Origin: Bacteroidetes bacterium UBA4009
GTDB lineage: Bacteria > Bacteroidota > Bacteroidia > NS11-12g > UBA9320
Length of the DNA stretch: 13,499 nucleotides
Reading direction: 5' to 3'
Assembly (NCBI GenBank): GCA_002384205.1
Contig: DGBH01000096.1
Location: 15,332 to 28,830 of the forward strand
The position numbers and the translations under genes are program-made. The notes beneath the pieces are model-generated. The model was not told where the DNA came from. It did not search any database and saw only the letters and a list, made by a program, of their open reading frames with translations. Each line of letters begins with the position of its first letter. The first letter of the stretch is position 1. Positions 13,141-13,499 of this stretch are shown in pieces.

Positions 13141-13499
13141 TGGCTTGGGCGGATGTTCTAGGATCTGAAGGTGGGGTAGCTAATACTTGCATCTGGGAAT
13201 ATGATAATGCAGCAACAGCAGCAGACACATATTTAGACGCTAATGGAACAACCGCTTCTGGCATCAGAACGTTTACACCTACTGGTGGTAATGCACAGTA
13301 TACTTATGTTAAGGTCAGAAAAAAAGGTGAGACAGCATTACGTGGCGAGATCAGTAAATCATATTGGGATTTTAGATCGTCGGTATCTGTGTATGCAATA
13401 CTTACTCTTGAGCCAAGTTTCATTCTCGACTTCAAGGCGAGTGTCTTTAACAAAAATGGTGTTTCCTCTACCTTCGGTGCATCTATAACTCACGCAGCT
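13140..13499 (+). CDS. Unrecognised late protein, 3' partial (first 120 aa)
   Basis: An ATG overlaps the previous stop by one base (TAATG at 13138-13142) and the frame stays open to the right edge, giving 120 residues. It begins MAWADVLGSEGGVANTCIWE, then NAATAADTYLDANGTTASGI, and continues with mixed polar and beta-like segments (YTYVKVRKKGETALRGEISK, SYWDFRSSVSVYAILTLEPS, FILDFKASVFNKNG). I do not recognise a family; it is not the prohead protease gp21, which would be expected soon after this point in T4 order. No signal peptide or membrane segment is visible. The ribosome site is weak (AGAGAAG at 13126-13132), so translation probably depends on the upstream gene. A structural role is a guess from context. 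Confidence 0.65.
   Translation, partial: MAWADVLGSEGGVANTCIWEYDNAATAADTYLDANGTTASGIRTFTPTGGNAQYTYVKVRKKGETALRGEISKSYWDFRSSVSVYAILTLEPSFILDFKASVFNKNGVSSTFGASITHAA

Noticed and set aside
13243..13488. 81-residue open frame in another + frame near the right edge
   Set aside because: It overlaps the frame starting at 13140, which begins with a TAATG overlap and stays open to the edge with normal protein composition; the alternative frame has no ribosome site.

Overview
The window is a stretch of the late, virion-structure region of a T4-like myovirus (tailed phage with a contractile tail). All genes read on the + strand and are packed tightly, often with stop and start codons overlapping by one base. 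The DNA is AT-rich. The order neck (gp13, gp14), tail-sheath stabiliser (gp15), small and large terminase (gp16, gp17), sheath (gp18), tube (gp19), portal (gp20) is the classic T4 gene order. The sequence style (NATAAATA late promoters, small beta-rich accessory virion genes, an EF-hand internal protein after the portal) resembles marine T4-like phages such as those of cyanobacteria, SAR11 or Vibrio. The host cannot be fixed from this sequence alone.

Layout. 1-669 is the 3' part of a metabolic gene, a cytidylyl/adenylyltransferase-like domain fused to a cupin of the mannose-6-phosphate isomerase type II kind. After a 110-base spacer with a T4 late promoter come three small beta-rich genes (780-2175). 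The last of these looks like a baseplate upper-protein (BppU) N-terminal domain. 2186-7749 is the coupled block gp13-gp14-gp15-gp16-gp17. 7840-10335 holds the highly expressed sheath and tube genes, each with its own late promoter and strong ribosome site. 10357-11937 is the portal gene, with a GTG start and a perfect 10-bp hairpin just inside the coding region. 11974-13140 encodes a 388-residue protein whose first ten residues resemble the capsid-targeting sequence of T4 internal proteins. It also has an EF-hand loop and further matches to gp21 protease sites. 13140-13499 begins an unrecognised gene that runs off the window.

Together the products build the DNA-packaging motor (gp16/gp17 on the gp20 portal), close the filled head (gp13/gp14), and build and cap the contractile tail (gp18/gp19/gp15). 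The most unusual points are a gp15 enlarged to 697 residues by an insertion holding six glycine/tyrosine beta repeats around a LamG/concanavalin-like domain, the candidate protease-processed internal head protein after the portal, and the terminator-like hairpin inside the portal gene.
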